From Pelosinus fermentans (GTDB lineage: Bacteria > Bacillota > Negativicutes > DSM-13327), in the NCBI GenBank assembly GCA_002434245.1, contig DJJR01000005.1:67671-122084 (forward strand): 54,414 nucleotides of DNA, given 5' to 3'. Positions within the stretch are counted from its first letter, which is position 1; each line of letters opens with the position of its first letter. Of this stretch, positions 43,319 to 51,513 are shown in pieces. Made by a program: the position numbers and the translations under genes. Below the pieces are notes generated by a model, which saw only the letters and a list, made by a program, of their open reading frames with translations, was not told the DNA's origin and searched no databases.

Positions 43319-43567
43319 CTACACTCCCAAATTTTTTTCTGCTTCTTCGATAGACAGCCATTCATCGCCATTTTTGACCGCCGCTTCCGCTTCAGCCAGC
43401 TTAGACAGCAATTTGATGGTTGCCTGTGTCTTCTCATATTCTACCATATCAACAAGCACATAGCGCCCCCTGCCGTTCTTGGTCAGAAAGACCGGCTCTC
43501 CCACGGCAACATCCCGAAGCACTTCATTGTAATTCCTGAAATCCGAAACTGGTTTGATATTTGGCAT
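43319..43567 (-). CDS. Phd/YefM-family antitoxin (apparently without a toxin)
   Basis: This 82-residue protein matches the Phd/YefM antitoxin family: 'MPNIKPVSDFRNYNEVLRDVAVGEPVFLTKNGRGRYVLVDMVEYE' spans the N-terminal DNA-binding fold (quoted motifs: SDFRNY, EPVFLTKNG, YVLVDM), and the C-terminal acidic tail 'WLSIEEAEKNLGV' is the usual toxin-binding part. A RelE/ParE or Doc toxin normally follows within a few bases, but only about 180 bp of non-coding DNA with a repeat fragment lies downstream before riboswitch 3. It may be an orphan or act in trans as a repressor. It sits 156 bp after the end of the Nik/Opp-type operon. Confidence 0.85.
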   Translation of the reverse strand: MPNIKPVSDFRNYNEVLRDVAVGEPVFLTKNGRGRYVLVDMVEYEKTQATIKLLSKLAEAEAAVKNGDEWLSIEEAEKNLGV

Positions 43568-43722
43568 ATTATCACTTCCTCGTTTTATTGATATTGTATC
43601 CTAATTATTCGTAAATACAACAGCATATTTAACAGCAGAAAATGTTCCAGCTGCCTTATTTTTCCTACGCTCTGAATGCATCGGTAAATATTCCGTCAGA
43701 CTACTATCAATAATAGATGCCT

Positions 43723-44487
43723 CTAAAAATTCAAAAAGGTATCCAGCAGCTGTTTCGTATATTCTTCTTGAGGCTGTTTGTATAAATCTTCAGCCGATTG
43801 CTGCTCAATGATTCTGCCTTTATTCATTACGGCTATTTCATCACTGCAGGCTTTTATGACATCAAGATCATGGGATATAAACAGATAGGATATTTTGTGT
43901 TTTTTCTGGGCATTTTTAAGCACTTCAATTACCTGGGCTTGAACCGATACATCCAGCATGGAAGTAGGCTCATCCAATACTAACAATTTGGGTCTCAGCA
44001 GTAGTAATCTGGCGATACAAACGCGCTGCAGCTGACCGCCGCTTAATTGATGGGGCCGTCTGCCCAGCAGTTCCGTACCGAGACCGACAAATTGCAGTTG
44101 TTCTTCGATTTGCTCACCTAGATACTTTTTATCACCGATGTCATGGAATCGATAAGGCTCTTCCAGACTTTCGCCGATGGTCATGCGGGGATTTAACGAA
44201 GACTCAGGATTTTGGAACAAGATCTGCATTTCTTTGCGCAGTGTTTTCATCTGCTTCATTGTATAATCGCTGATCTCTATGCCATTGAAAATGATTTTGC
44301 CAGTATCGCCGGGTATGAGTTTGAGAGCAAGACGCCCAAGAGTCGATTTACCGGATCCGCTCATGCCAACCAAACCCAATGTTTGTCCTGCTTTCATTGA
44401 AAAAGAAACGTTATTGACGGCAAAGGTATGGGTTCGTCCCAATAAGCCGCTTTTGAATTTTTTGGTTATATTGCTGATATTAAGCAT
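43723..44487 (-). CDS. Nik/Opp-type ABC ATPase, second subunit (NikE/OppF-like)
   Basis: This 254-residue ATPase has Walker A GMSGSGKST at about residues 41-49, signature LSGGQLQRV near 147 and Walker B LLVLDEPTSMLD near 169. It resembles NikE/DppF/OppF and is shorter than most OppF because the C-terminal oligopeptide-transporter extension is absent, as in nickel/cobalt-type systems. Its start overlaps the preceding ATPase gene by eight bases. It closes a six-gene operon under cobalamin riboswitch 4 that runs from a TonB receptor through the binding protein and permeases. Confidence 0.92.
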   Translation of the reverse strand: MLNISNITKKFKSGLLGRTHTFAVNNVSFSMKAGQTLGLVGMSGSGKSTLGRLALKLIPGDTGKIIFNGIEISDYTMKQMKTLRKEMQILFQNPESSLNPRMTIGESLEEPYRFHDIGDKKYLGEQIEEQLQFVGLGTELLGRRPHQLSGGQLQRVCIARLLLLRPKLLVLDEPTSMLDVSVQAQVIEVLKNAQKKHKISYLFISHDLDVIKACSDEIAVMNKGRIIEQQSAEDLYKQPQEEYTKQLLDTFLNF

Positions 44488-45421
44488 ATTTCCAGCACCT
44501 CACCCATTGACCGTTTACTTCTAGCAAAGCCGGCTCTTTTAAGCAGCATATATCTTTTCGGCAGGAGCATCGGAGATGGAATTTGCAGCCTGCCGGCAGG
44601 TTAATAAGACTGGGAGGCATACCGGATAAAGGCAATAATTTCCTGTGGGGCTGAGCATCGATTAAACCGCAGGTATATGGATGCAGCGGCTCATCAAATA
44701 GTTTGCCTGCCGGCCCCTGTTCAAGTACTGTACCGGCATATAGGACAATGACTGTATCACATATCTTCTGAGCCAGCCTTAAGTCATGGGTAATCAGGAG
44801 TATGCTGCTATTGGCTGTTTTTTTCAATTCAAGAAACACTTGGGACACTTGCTGCCGTATTATGGCATCTAATCCCTTGGTCGGTTCATCGGCAATGATC
44901 CATTTCGGTGAAAGTACGGTACCCATGGCGCACAAGGCTCGTTGGCGCATGCCGCCGCTTAACTGAAACGGGTAGCTGTTAAACGTTTTTTGCGGTTCAT
45001 GAAAAGAATAGTTCTGCAGTTGCCCGATGCCATGGGAAATACCTGCTGCTTTAGATTTTTTATCGTGATAGAGAAAGCCTTCGATGATCTGTTTGCCGAT
45101 CTTCATGGTAGGATCAAAGGCTGCATCCGGATTTTGCGGTATAAAAGATATGACTTTGCCGCGGATCTGATTCAGCTCTTTTTCGGCCAATTGCAATAAA
45201 TCACTATTTTTGTAAATAATACTTCCGCTTATCAGACTATTGGCTGCCAGCAAGCGCAAAACAGACATGCCCAATACAGATTTGCCGCTGCCTGTTTCGC
45301 CGATCATGCCAGTGATTTCCCCGCTGTTAACATTCAGATCCACGTGGTTTACAGCATGCACCGTTCCTGCTTTAGTCGTGAAGGAGATCGTAACATCTTG
45401 CAAATAAATATTGTTATCCAA
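44480..45421 (-). CDS. Nik/Opp-type ABC ATPase, first subunit (NikD/OppD-like)
   Basis: This 313-residue ATPase has Walker A GETGSGKS near residue 40, signature LSGGMRQRALCAMG near 153 and Walker B WIIADEPTKGLD. The C-terminal part contains the Cys-rich 'GCKFHLRCSCRKDICC' segment, which is the [4Fe-4S]-like region of the oligopeptide/nickel ATPase extension. It is the fifth gene of the operon, 15 bp after the second permease, and should pair with the next ATPase. Together they power uptake of the ligand delivered by the lipoprotein at 47218-48789. Confidence 0.92.
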   Translation of the reverse strand: MDNNIYLQDVTISFTTKAGTVHAVNHVDLNVNSGEITGMIGETGSGKSVLGMSVLRLLAANSLISGSIIYKNSDLLQLAEKELNQIRGKVISFIPQNPDAAFDPTMKIGKQIIEGFLYHDKKSKAAGISHGIGQLQNYSFHEPQKTFNSYPFQLSGGMRQRALCAMGTVLSPKWIIADEPTKGLDAIIRQQVSQVFLELKKTANSSILLITHDLRLAQKICDTVIVLYAGTVLEQGPAGKLFDEPLHPYTCGLIDAQPHRKLLPLSGMPPSLINLPAGCKFHLRCSCRKDICCLKEPALLEVNGQWVRCWKYA

Positions 45422-45436
45422 TTTATATAGCCCTTC

Positions 45437-46273
45437 CTACAAATATTGTTTGTTTCTATCCTGCTCAATACTAAAGAGATCACGCAGGGCATCGCCGATT
45501 AAATTGATACTGGCGCATAGAGCTAAAATACATAAACCGGGGGCTAACAGCAGATTGGGATAGCTGCGGAAATATATTTTGGCGTCATTGATCATAGCAC
45601 CCCAATCAGCCTCTGGCGGCTGCATGCCAAGACCTAAAAAACTCAGGGATGCAATAGACAGTACTATCGTACCGATTCGTACCGTGAAAAGTATGATGAG
45701 AGAATTGAAAATGTTCGGCAATATATAATGCACTAGGATGTAAAAATCACTGGCTCCTAGGCTGCGTACGCCTTCAATATAATTTTCTTCCCGTATCTTC
45801 AATACCTCTCCGCGAACAATCCGGGAAAAACCTGCCCAGGAGGTCAAAGTAACAGCGAACAGTAAACTGATTGTACTCGGCCCCATGACACCGGCAATCG
45901 CAATCATCATACTCATTCCCGGCAATCCCTGAAATATATTTACCAGCAGTTGTATGATCGTATCAATGATTCCGCCGAAATATCCGCTGATCATTCCTAA
46001 AGTAACCCCAAGGATCATGGTGCACAAAGCTGCTGCCACGGCAAAACTGATGGAAACTCTTGCACCGTACAGGATACGGCTGAATACGTCCCGTCCTAAT
46101 GCATCGGTTCCCAGCAAATGAGCTCCAGAACAAGATTGCAATGTTTCATCCGGCAATACTTGGTTGGGATCATAAGGAGCGATGATGGGAGCAAAAATAG
46201 CACTGCTTACCATCAGCATCAAAATACAAGCGGCAATTTTATAGATGACAGGAAGCTGTTTTATGTTACACAC
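45437..46273 (-). CDS. Nik/Opp-type ABC permease, second subunit (NikC/DppC-like)
   Basis: This 278-residue inner-membrane permease has six hydrophobic segments and the family start with 'FAPIIAPYDPNQVLPDETLQ' and 'HLLGTDALGRDVFSRILYGARVSISFA' near residue 50, both diagnostic of DppC/NikC. The coupling loop 'EVLKIREENYIEGVRSLGAS' binds the ATPases. The start codon is GTG with GGGAGGG upstream, immediately after the stop of the first permease. It is the fourth gene of the riboswitch 4 operon. Confidence 0.93.
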   Translation of the reverse strand: MCNIKQLPVIYKIAACILMLMVSSAIFAPIIAPYDPNQVLPDETLQSCSGAHLLGTDALGRDVFSRILYGARVSISFAVAAALCTMILGVTLGMISGYFGGIIDTIIQLLVNIFQGLPGMSMMIAIAGVMGPSTISLLFAVTLTSWAGFSRIVRGEVLKIREENYIEGVRSLGASDFYILVHYILPNIFNSLIILFTVRIGTIVLSIASLSFLGLGMQPPEADWGAMINDAKIYFRSYPNLLLAPGLCILALCASINLIGDALRDLFSIEQDRNKQYL

Positions 46274-47221
46274 TTACTTCCCTCCCAATCGTATCTTAGG
46301 ATTTAATAAAAGATAACTTATATCCACCAGTAAATTAAACAGAACAAAGACTAAACCGGTAAAGATGACATATCCCTGGATTGCCGGATAATCTCTTCCT
46401 CTTATCGCTTCTAATACATAACTGCCCAAGCCCGGTAAGGAAAAGATGGACTCGATTACGGCGGAACCACTGATAATAGCGCCAAAGTAATTCCCTAATA
46501 AGGTGATTACCGGAATAAGGGAGTTTAACAGACCGTGCTTCCAGATAATCATAGGAAAGGGCATTCCTTTTGCTTTCGCCGTGAGTATGAAATGCTGCTC
46601 CAGCACTTCCAATAGTGCAGCACGCTGAAGGCGCATCAAGATGCCGATCGTTCCTGCTCCTAAGGCAACAGAGGGCATGATCAGATGAGCCAATGTACCA
46701 TATCCGCTGGTTGGCAATAGATGCAGTTCCTCAGAAAAAATCCACATGAATAGGATTGCCAGCCAAAACGCCGGTACGGATGTAAAGATCAACGCTGCGG
46801 TTCTGAGCACGAAATCACTTCTTGAATTGTTTTTATAAGCCATAAAAACACCTAATGGGATAGCTGTAACTATGACCAGCAGCAATGTACATGATGCCAG
46901 ACTGATGGTTACCGGCAGACGCAGCATCAGTTCGTCCCAGATGGGACGCTGGGTTATGTAAGATATGCCTAAATCACCGTGGAGGATCTGCAGAAGCCAT
47001 GACAGATATTGAACGATAAGGGGACGGTCTAATCCCATTTCATGACGCTTATTGGCAATTTCCTGGGCACTGGGAGTGGAGACTCCGTCCATGTTCAATA
47101 GTACCGCAGCAGGGTCACTTGGTGAAATAATACCAAGTATAAACGCTGCTATGGTAATGCCTAATAAGACAGGAATAATCATCAATAATTTCTTGACAAG
47201 ATAGAATAAAATATCGTTCAT
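46274..47221 (-). CDS. Nik/Opp-type ABC permease, first subunit (NikB/DppB-like)
   Basis: This 315-residue permease of the DppB/NikB family has six helices, the N-terminal 'KKLLMIIPVLLGITIAAFILG' helix, and the coupling loop 'ALLEVLEQHFILTAKAKGM' near residue 200. The ATG at 47221 overlaps the stop of the binding-protein gene as ATGA, so translation is coupled; a GTG four codons earlier is less likely as it lacks a clear site. It is the third gene of the riboswitch 4 operon and forms the channel with the next permease. Confidence 0.93.
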   Translation of the reverse strand: MNDILFYLVKKLLMIIPVLLGITIAAFILGIISPSDPAAVLLNMDGVSTPSAQEIANKRHEMGLDRPLIVQYLSWLLQILHGDLGISYITQRPIWDELMLRLPVTISLASCTLLLVIVTAIPLGVFMAYKNNSRSDFVLRTAALIFTSVPAFWLAILFMWIFSEELHLLPTSGYGTLAHLIMPSVALGAGTIGILMRLQRAALLEVLEQHFILTAKAKGMPFPMIIWKHGLLNSLIPVITLLGNYFGAIISGSAVIESIFSLPGLGSYVLEAIRGRDYPAIQGYVIFTGLVFVLFNLLVDISYLLLNPKIRLGGK

Positions 47222-48789
47222 CTCTTTACCCACTCTATTTTATCCAATGTTATACCATAAAGCAGCGGTTCATAATTTTGTATTTTTTGGCTGTGAACAG
47301 CCAGATTCATATCAGCAAATAATGGTATACAAGGGGGAGACTCAGCAGATATATCCTGCAGCCGGTCATATATTTTTGCTCTGTCAGCTATTTCTAACGT
47401 GGCATCTAACTGATCGAGCAATTGCTCGGCTTCGTCGTTGCTATAGCCTAACCGATACTGCATATTCGCACTGCCGGTACGTTTCATATAATTTTTGAAT
47501 ACTATCGCCGGCTCAAAATTAGGCAGTCCCTGGGTGCCGATGATGATGTCGTAATTGCCAGTTGCTCTGGCATCCTGTACAGCAGCCCAGTCCATAATAA
47601 CGATACTGGCATTCAGGCCAAGTTCTTTCAGCTCCGCTTGGATAAACTCCGTTATTTCTTTATAGGGGTATCTGTCGATTCCGTATTGAGGAAGCAAAAA
47701 AGTGATATTAACCTTTTGGCCCTTTAAAACGGCATTAGCCAATTCTTTTGCTTCCTCCACATTCCGCCGGGGTTTAATTTCTTTGCTAAAGGGGGATGCT
47801 CCATTGAGGAAATTACCCGTTGGTATGGCATAACCATGAAAGAAATTTTTCACCAGTATCTCCCTGTTTATCATGAGGCTTACGGCTCTTATCATGCGAG
47901 GATCGTTAAAAGGCGCTTTTTCGCCATTGCAGAACAGATAATGGGTAATGGTAGATTTGCCAATTGCTACAGCAAAACGATTGTCTTTGACCAATTCACT
48001 GGTTAATGCAGGAGTTAATGAGCCTATGTCTAAAACCCCCATGATTTCTCCTGCTTTTAAGGCTGAATACCGTGTCTCAGCATTAGGGATATTCTTGATC
48101 CGAATCCTTTTGGCTTTTGCTCTGACTCCGTAATACTCATCGTTACGTTCCAGCAGGGTATACTGCTTCGTAACATGGGCAATGATTTTAAATGGACCAG
48201 TGCCTGATGCCACTGCGGTAAAATCACCGGTCCTGCTGTCAAAACAATAAGGGCTGAACATCGGACTGCCAAAATTGGTCATGCTGTAAATCAGTGTTGA
48301 AAAGGGTTGGCTGAATGTCAATTTGACTTTATTGCCCTCCCTCTCTTCAACTTTTTTCAAATTAGGATATATTTTGTTGATATCAAAAAGATAAAAGGGT
48401 GATACCCTGGGCGTTATATTCCGATACCTTTCAAAATTTTTTACTACTGCTGCAGCATTAAATGGCGTTCCGTCATGAAATTTTATGCCTTCTGCCAGCT
48501 CAAAGATCCATTCCGTATAGTCAGGGGAGTGTTCCCAGGCTTTTGCCAATTTAGGCGCGGGCCTGCCGTCCTCGCCTATTCCTACCAATGGTTCCCATAC
48601 CTGCAGGATAGAGCTGGTATAGTAGGGATCTTTATCGCCGGGAGTCAGATCCCTTGCAGCAGCAAGGACGATTTCTTGATCAGGATCATTTGGTTGTTCC
48701 GTATTGCCGGAGCAGCCGGCTAGGCTAACCATGATGCTGAGAGTTATGAGTAACCTTAATGCTGTTTTATAAAGATAATAGTTTCTCAC
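47218..48789 (-). CDS. Nik/Opp-type substrate-binding lipoprotein (NikA/CntA-like)
   Basis: This 523-residue binding protein belongs to solute-binding family 5. A lipoprotein signal ends in SLAGC (Cys near residue 26). Family parts seen are 'VWEPLVGIGEDGRPAPKLAKAWEHSPDY' in two halves, 'FELAEGIKFHDGTPFNAAAVV' and 'YGYSNDEAEQLLD'-like C-terminal text ('LGYSNDEAEQLLDQLD'). Length and the 'FKII' central part suit NikA or CntA rather than an oligopeptide protein, but this needs a tree. It follows the TonB receptor gene by 36 bp, giving an outer membrane to periplasm relay. Cobalamin control makes a cobalt chelate, nickel chelate or corrinoid the leading candidates. Confidence 0.9.
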   Translation of the reverse strand: MRNYYLYKTALRLLITLSIMVSLAGCSGNTEQPNDPDQEIVLAAARDLTPGDKDPYYTSSILQVWEPLVGIGEDGRPAPKLAKAWEHSPDYTEWIFELAEGIKFHDGTPFNAAAVVKNFERYRNITPRVSPFYLFDINKIYPNLKKVEEREGNKVKLTFSQPFSTLIYSMTNFGSPMFSPYCFDSRTGDFTAVASGTGPFKIIAHVTKQYTLLERNDEYYGVRAKAKRIRIKNIPNAETRYSALKAGEIMGVLDIGSLTPALTSELVKDNRFAVAIGKSTITHYLFCNGEKAPFNDPRMIRAVSLMINREILVKNFFHGYAIPTGNFLNGASPFSKEIKPRRNVEEAKELANAVLKGQKVNITFLLPQYGIDRYPYKEITEFIQAELKELGLNASIVIMDWAAVQDARATGNYDIIIGTQGLPNFEPAIVFKNYMKRTGSANMQYRLGYSNDEAEQLLDQLDATLEIADRAKIYDRLQDISAESPPCIPLFADMNLAVHSQKIQNYEPLLYGITLDKIEWVKR

Positions 48790-48825
48790 AATAATAGGTT
48801 CTCCTGACTTATATACATGATTGTC

Positions 48826-51054
48826 TTACATATCAAATTGCGCGGATAACATAATGGTGCGAGGCATTGATACATAGAGTTGATCACCCCGGGCGGGCAT
48901 CCAGTAATCTTTATTTGCAAGATTATAGCACATGAGGTTAAAGGTAGCAGGAGTATTGTTTATTTTTGTTTTATATTTCATGCCAAGGTCGAATGTCGTA
49001 TAGCCGGGAATGTTAAATTTTTCATTATTGATGGTAGAGCTGCCGGTATATCTGGCGCGCCCGACTACGCTGAACTTTTCATTGGATTGATATTCTAAAC
49101 CAATCACGCCGTTCCACTTTGCTCTGGCGCTTACATCATAGCCGTCATATTGCCCCCCTTTGGTCTTTTCCCGGGTAGCATCAAGATACATGAGACCGCC
49201 CATTACATTCCATTTGTCAGCCAGGCGACCATTAGCAGATACTTCTACGCCTTTATGCCGATCCCGTCCGTCTTGTATCTGATCATACTGCGTTGTACTG
49301 CCGGCAGCGAGAACGTCTATATTATTAGCCTGGGTGATATCAAAGAAACTCAGTGTAGTAAGAACACCGGCATTTTCATATTTCATACCGATTTCATTTT
49401 GCTTAGTTTTCGCAGGGTCTAAAATATCTCCGGCATTGTTATAGGAGCTGCTTACTACGGTGCCTTTGTTAAAGCTTTCCGAGTGGCTGGCATATAAAGA
49501 AAGATTTCCCGCTGGTTTATAGGTTATAGCATACGTTGGGCAAAAGGCATCGCTGTCGACACTGCCTGATTTTTTGCCCGTAGCGGGAGTATAGGAATCT
49601 ACGCTGGCAAAATGCTTATGAGCCCCTACTAGCAATTGCCATTTTTCATATTCAATCGTATCTACTACAGACCAGCCCCAGAGTTTTTGTTTTTCAGCCA
49701 ACCCGGTGGTGTAATACGTGTTTGGCATGCGATTCTGCACATATCCATCATAAATATTGCCGCTGCCGATTGTTTCATTTTTAGTAGTTTTTGCTGATTC
49801 TCTATCACGCCATGATTGATCCACGGCAAAGGTTAGATTGTGCGTAACTTCGCCGCCTATTATTTTGCCATGTGTACCCACTTGCGCATAATAAGTATTC
49901 ATTGGCGTGCCGCCGTTATTTACATATAAGTCGTAATCACCAGCGTTATTTTTGATCGTAAAGGCACTGTTAACACCACTCACATTCTTAGTCAGGTTAT
50001 TGCGGTTTAAGCCGCCGTTAAAAAACACACTCCAATTATCACTAACTTTTTGCTCATGGTTTACAGCTAAAATCCAGCCTCTCGACGCTTTTACCATACC
50101 ATCGAAACTATAATCCGAGCTTGATTTTGGCGCACTGGGCAATTGGGTAACACCAGAGCCTAATTTGAACCATCTCATTCCGCCTTCGATTTCAAGTTCA
50201 CGATAGCCGGTTAGAATATTGGTTGTACTTTTTTCATCCCGATGATCGACATTGACATAAATACCTTTAGCTTTCATGTTTTCGCCATGTATTGAAGTCT
50301 CACCACTCAAGAGTTCCGTATTGACGCGAACACCCCAGTCATTGTCTTTGCCAAAGCGCCTGGCAATATCCATATATCCGCCGAAGGAGCCTATGCCGGA
50401 GAAGGTTTGCGTATAGCGGGTTATCGGTTCTTCCGGTGCCTTTTTAGATACAAAATTAATCAGCCCTCCGGCAGAATCAGATTCATATTGGGCACCCGTG
50501 CCGCTGATACCACTGTTCGGACCTGAAATAATGTCAACATGGTCGATGAAAAACGTCGGTGCATTAAATTGTGTAAACATGCCGGGTATACCATTTACAT
50601 ACGTGCTCGTACCATTTGCACGAAACCCTCGCAAAGTGAAATCGTTATGTAGTACACTGCCCGATGCCTGTATAGAAGGACTGTTTGACAAGATACTGTC
50701 GAGGGGCTGGCTGGAACCGCCAAAGAATTCTATTGTTTTATTTGCCAAAGTGGTTTGCGTAAAAGGCGTATCCATGACATTTTTTTCGCCTAGAAACCCT
50801 ACACTGCCGCTTTTAAATACAAAGCCCCCTGGCAATGTATTCGAACTGTCTTTCTTGTCCTTTTCTCCCTCGACGACGACTTTTTCCATTTCGTATTCGG
50901 GAGCGCCTTTTTCGCCAGCCGGTGCGGCAGCTTCTGCTGCGACCGGCTCTTCCTCCGCATAAACACTATATGCGGGCGTAATGCTTGCAATAGCACATAA
51001 GACTGCCGCTGTCAGTAAATGCTTTTTGCCTTTCATGATTGATTTTTTCTTCAT
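48826..51054 (-). CDS. TonB-dependent outer-membrane receptor, first gene of the Nik/Opp-type operon
   Basis: This 742-residue receptor has a signal peptide ending near residue 33 (VYA), an Ala/Glu/Pro-rich spacer and a TonB box MEKVVVEG at 56-63. The plug shows 'DFTLRGFRANGTSTYVNGIP' and 'IDHVDIISGPNSGISGTG', and the barrel finishes with 'RTIMLSAQFDM'. GAGGTGA lies seven bases before the ATG. It is a paralogue of the receptor at 40596-42758 across its full length. It leads an operon with a NikA-like binding protein, two permeases and two ATPases, controlled by cobalamin riboswitch 4. It probably imports a metal chelate or corrinoid. Confidence 0.93.
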   Translation of the reverse strand: MKKKSIMKGKKHLLTAAVLCAIASITPAYSVYAEEEPVAAEAAAPAGEKGAPEYEMEKVVVEGEKDKKDSSNTLPGGFVFKSGSVGFLGEKNVMDTPFTQTTLANKTIEFFGGSSQPLDSILSNSPSIQASGSVLHNDFTLRGFRANGTSTYVNGIPGMFTQFNAPTFFIDHVDIISGPNSGISGTGAQYESDSAGGLINFVSKKAPEEPITRYTQTFSGIGSFGGYMDIARRFGKDNDWGVRVNTELLSGETSIHGENMKAKGIYVNVDHRDEKSTTNILTGYRELEIEGGMRWFKLGSGVTQLPSAPKSSSDYSFDGMVKASRGWILAVNHEQKVSDNWSVFFNGGLNRNNLTKNVSGVNSAFTIKNNAGDYDLYVNNGGTPMNTYYAQVGTHGKIIGGEVTHNLTFAVDQSWRDRESAKTTKNETIGSGNIYDGYVQNRMPNTYYTTGLAEKQKLWGWSVVDTIEYEKWQLLVGAHKHFASVDSYTPATGKKSGSVDSDAFCPTYAITYKPAGNLSLYASHSESFNKGTVVSSSYNNAGDILDPAKTKQNEIGMKYENAGVLTTLSFFDITQANNIDVLAAGSTTQYDQIQDGRDRHKGVEVSANGRLADKWNVMGGLMYLDATREKTKGGQYDGYDVSARAKWNGVIGLEYQSNEKFSVVGRARYTGSSTINNEKFNIPGYTTFDLGMKYKTKINNTPATFNLMCYNLANKDYWMPARGDQLYVSMPRTIMLSAQFDM

Positions 51055-51089
51055 AGATGCTCACCTCAAAAAATATAATTATTCCGACA

Positions 51090-51123
51090 GAAAAAAATCT
51101 GCCTCGCGAAAGCGAAGCAGATT
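51090..51123 (-). terminator. Second terminator behind riboswitch 4
   Basis: On the minus strand AATCTGCTTCGC (51112-51123), a TTTC loop and its partner at 51096-51107 form a 12-bp stem with one G-U pair, followed by T residues (51091-51095). It lies 36 bases before the receptor start. Confidence 0.88.
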
Positions 51124-51148
51124 CAAAAAAAGCATAATAGTAGCGCAT

Positions 51149-51183
51149 AAAAAAACCAGCTTTGTAAAAGTAATACAAGCTGG
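51149..51183 (-). terminator. First terminator behind riboswitch 4
   Basis: On the minus strand CCAGCTTGTA (51174-51183) and TACAAAGCTGG (51156-51166) pair with one bulged base around a seven-base loop, followed by seven T (51149-51155). It lies about 45 bases after the aptamer and 26 bases before another full terminator. Confidence 0.85.
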
Positions 51184-51225
51184 AAGCACGCATAATATGA
51201 CTATATGCCATAACGAAATCGCCTC

Positions 51226-51430
51226 CCCATCACTCGTGGGTTATTGCGCACTCGCACAACGTGGTGATTGCAGAACAGGCAGTTCTCCTGGCTCCGGGTC
51301 ATTGCTCATCTGTTCCTTCTCAGGCTTACACCTAATAGCATTACATACAGATTCACTCACCGATACAGTTGCGGGACAGCTTTGGCATCACACCAAATTC
51401 TCTCTTAGGCCTTGCGGCACCTGTTTCATC
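51226..51430 (-). promoter_or_regulatory. Cobalamin riboswitch 4
   Basis: On the minus strand the element has CAGGTGCCGCAAGGCCTAAG, CTGTCCCGCAACTGTATCGG, a long variable arm and the B12 box GCCAGGAGAACTGCCTGTTC, closing with CCACGAGTGATGGGGAGG. The core reads CCCGCAACTG where the three others read CCCGCC(A/G)CTG. It controls the TonB receptor plus Nik/Opp-type ABC operon. Confidence 0.93.
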
Positions 51431-51470
51431 AAAATTCAATATATAATTTATCTGTTGATAACTAGTCTAA

Positions 51471-51499
51471 AGTATAGCACTTTGTACCACCCACTGCAA
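51471..51499 (-). promoter_or_regulatory. Promoter of the riboswitch 4 operon
   Basis: On the minus strand TTGCAG (51494-51499) and TATACT (51471-51476) are separated by 17 bp. The predicted start near 51464 gives a short 5' lead before the aptamer. Confidence 0.7.
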
Positions 51500-51513
51500 G
51501 CAGCGAATTCATT

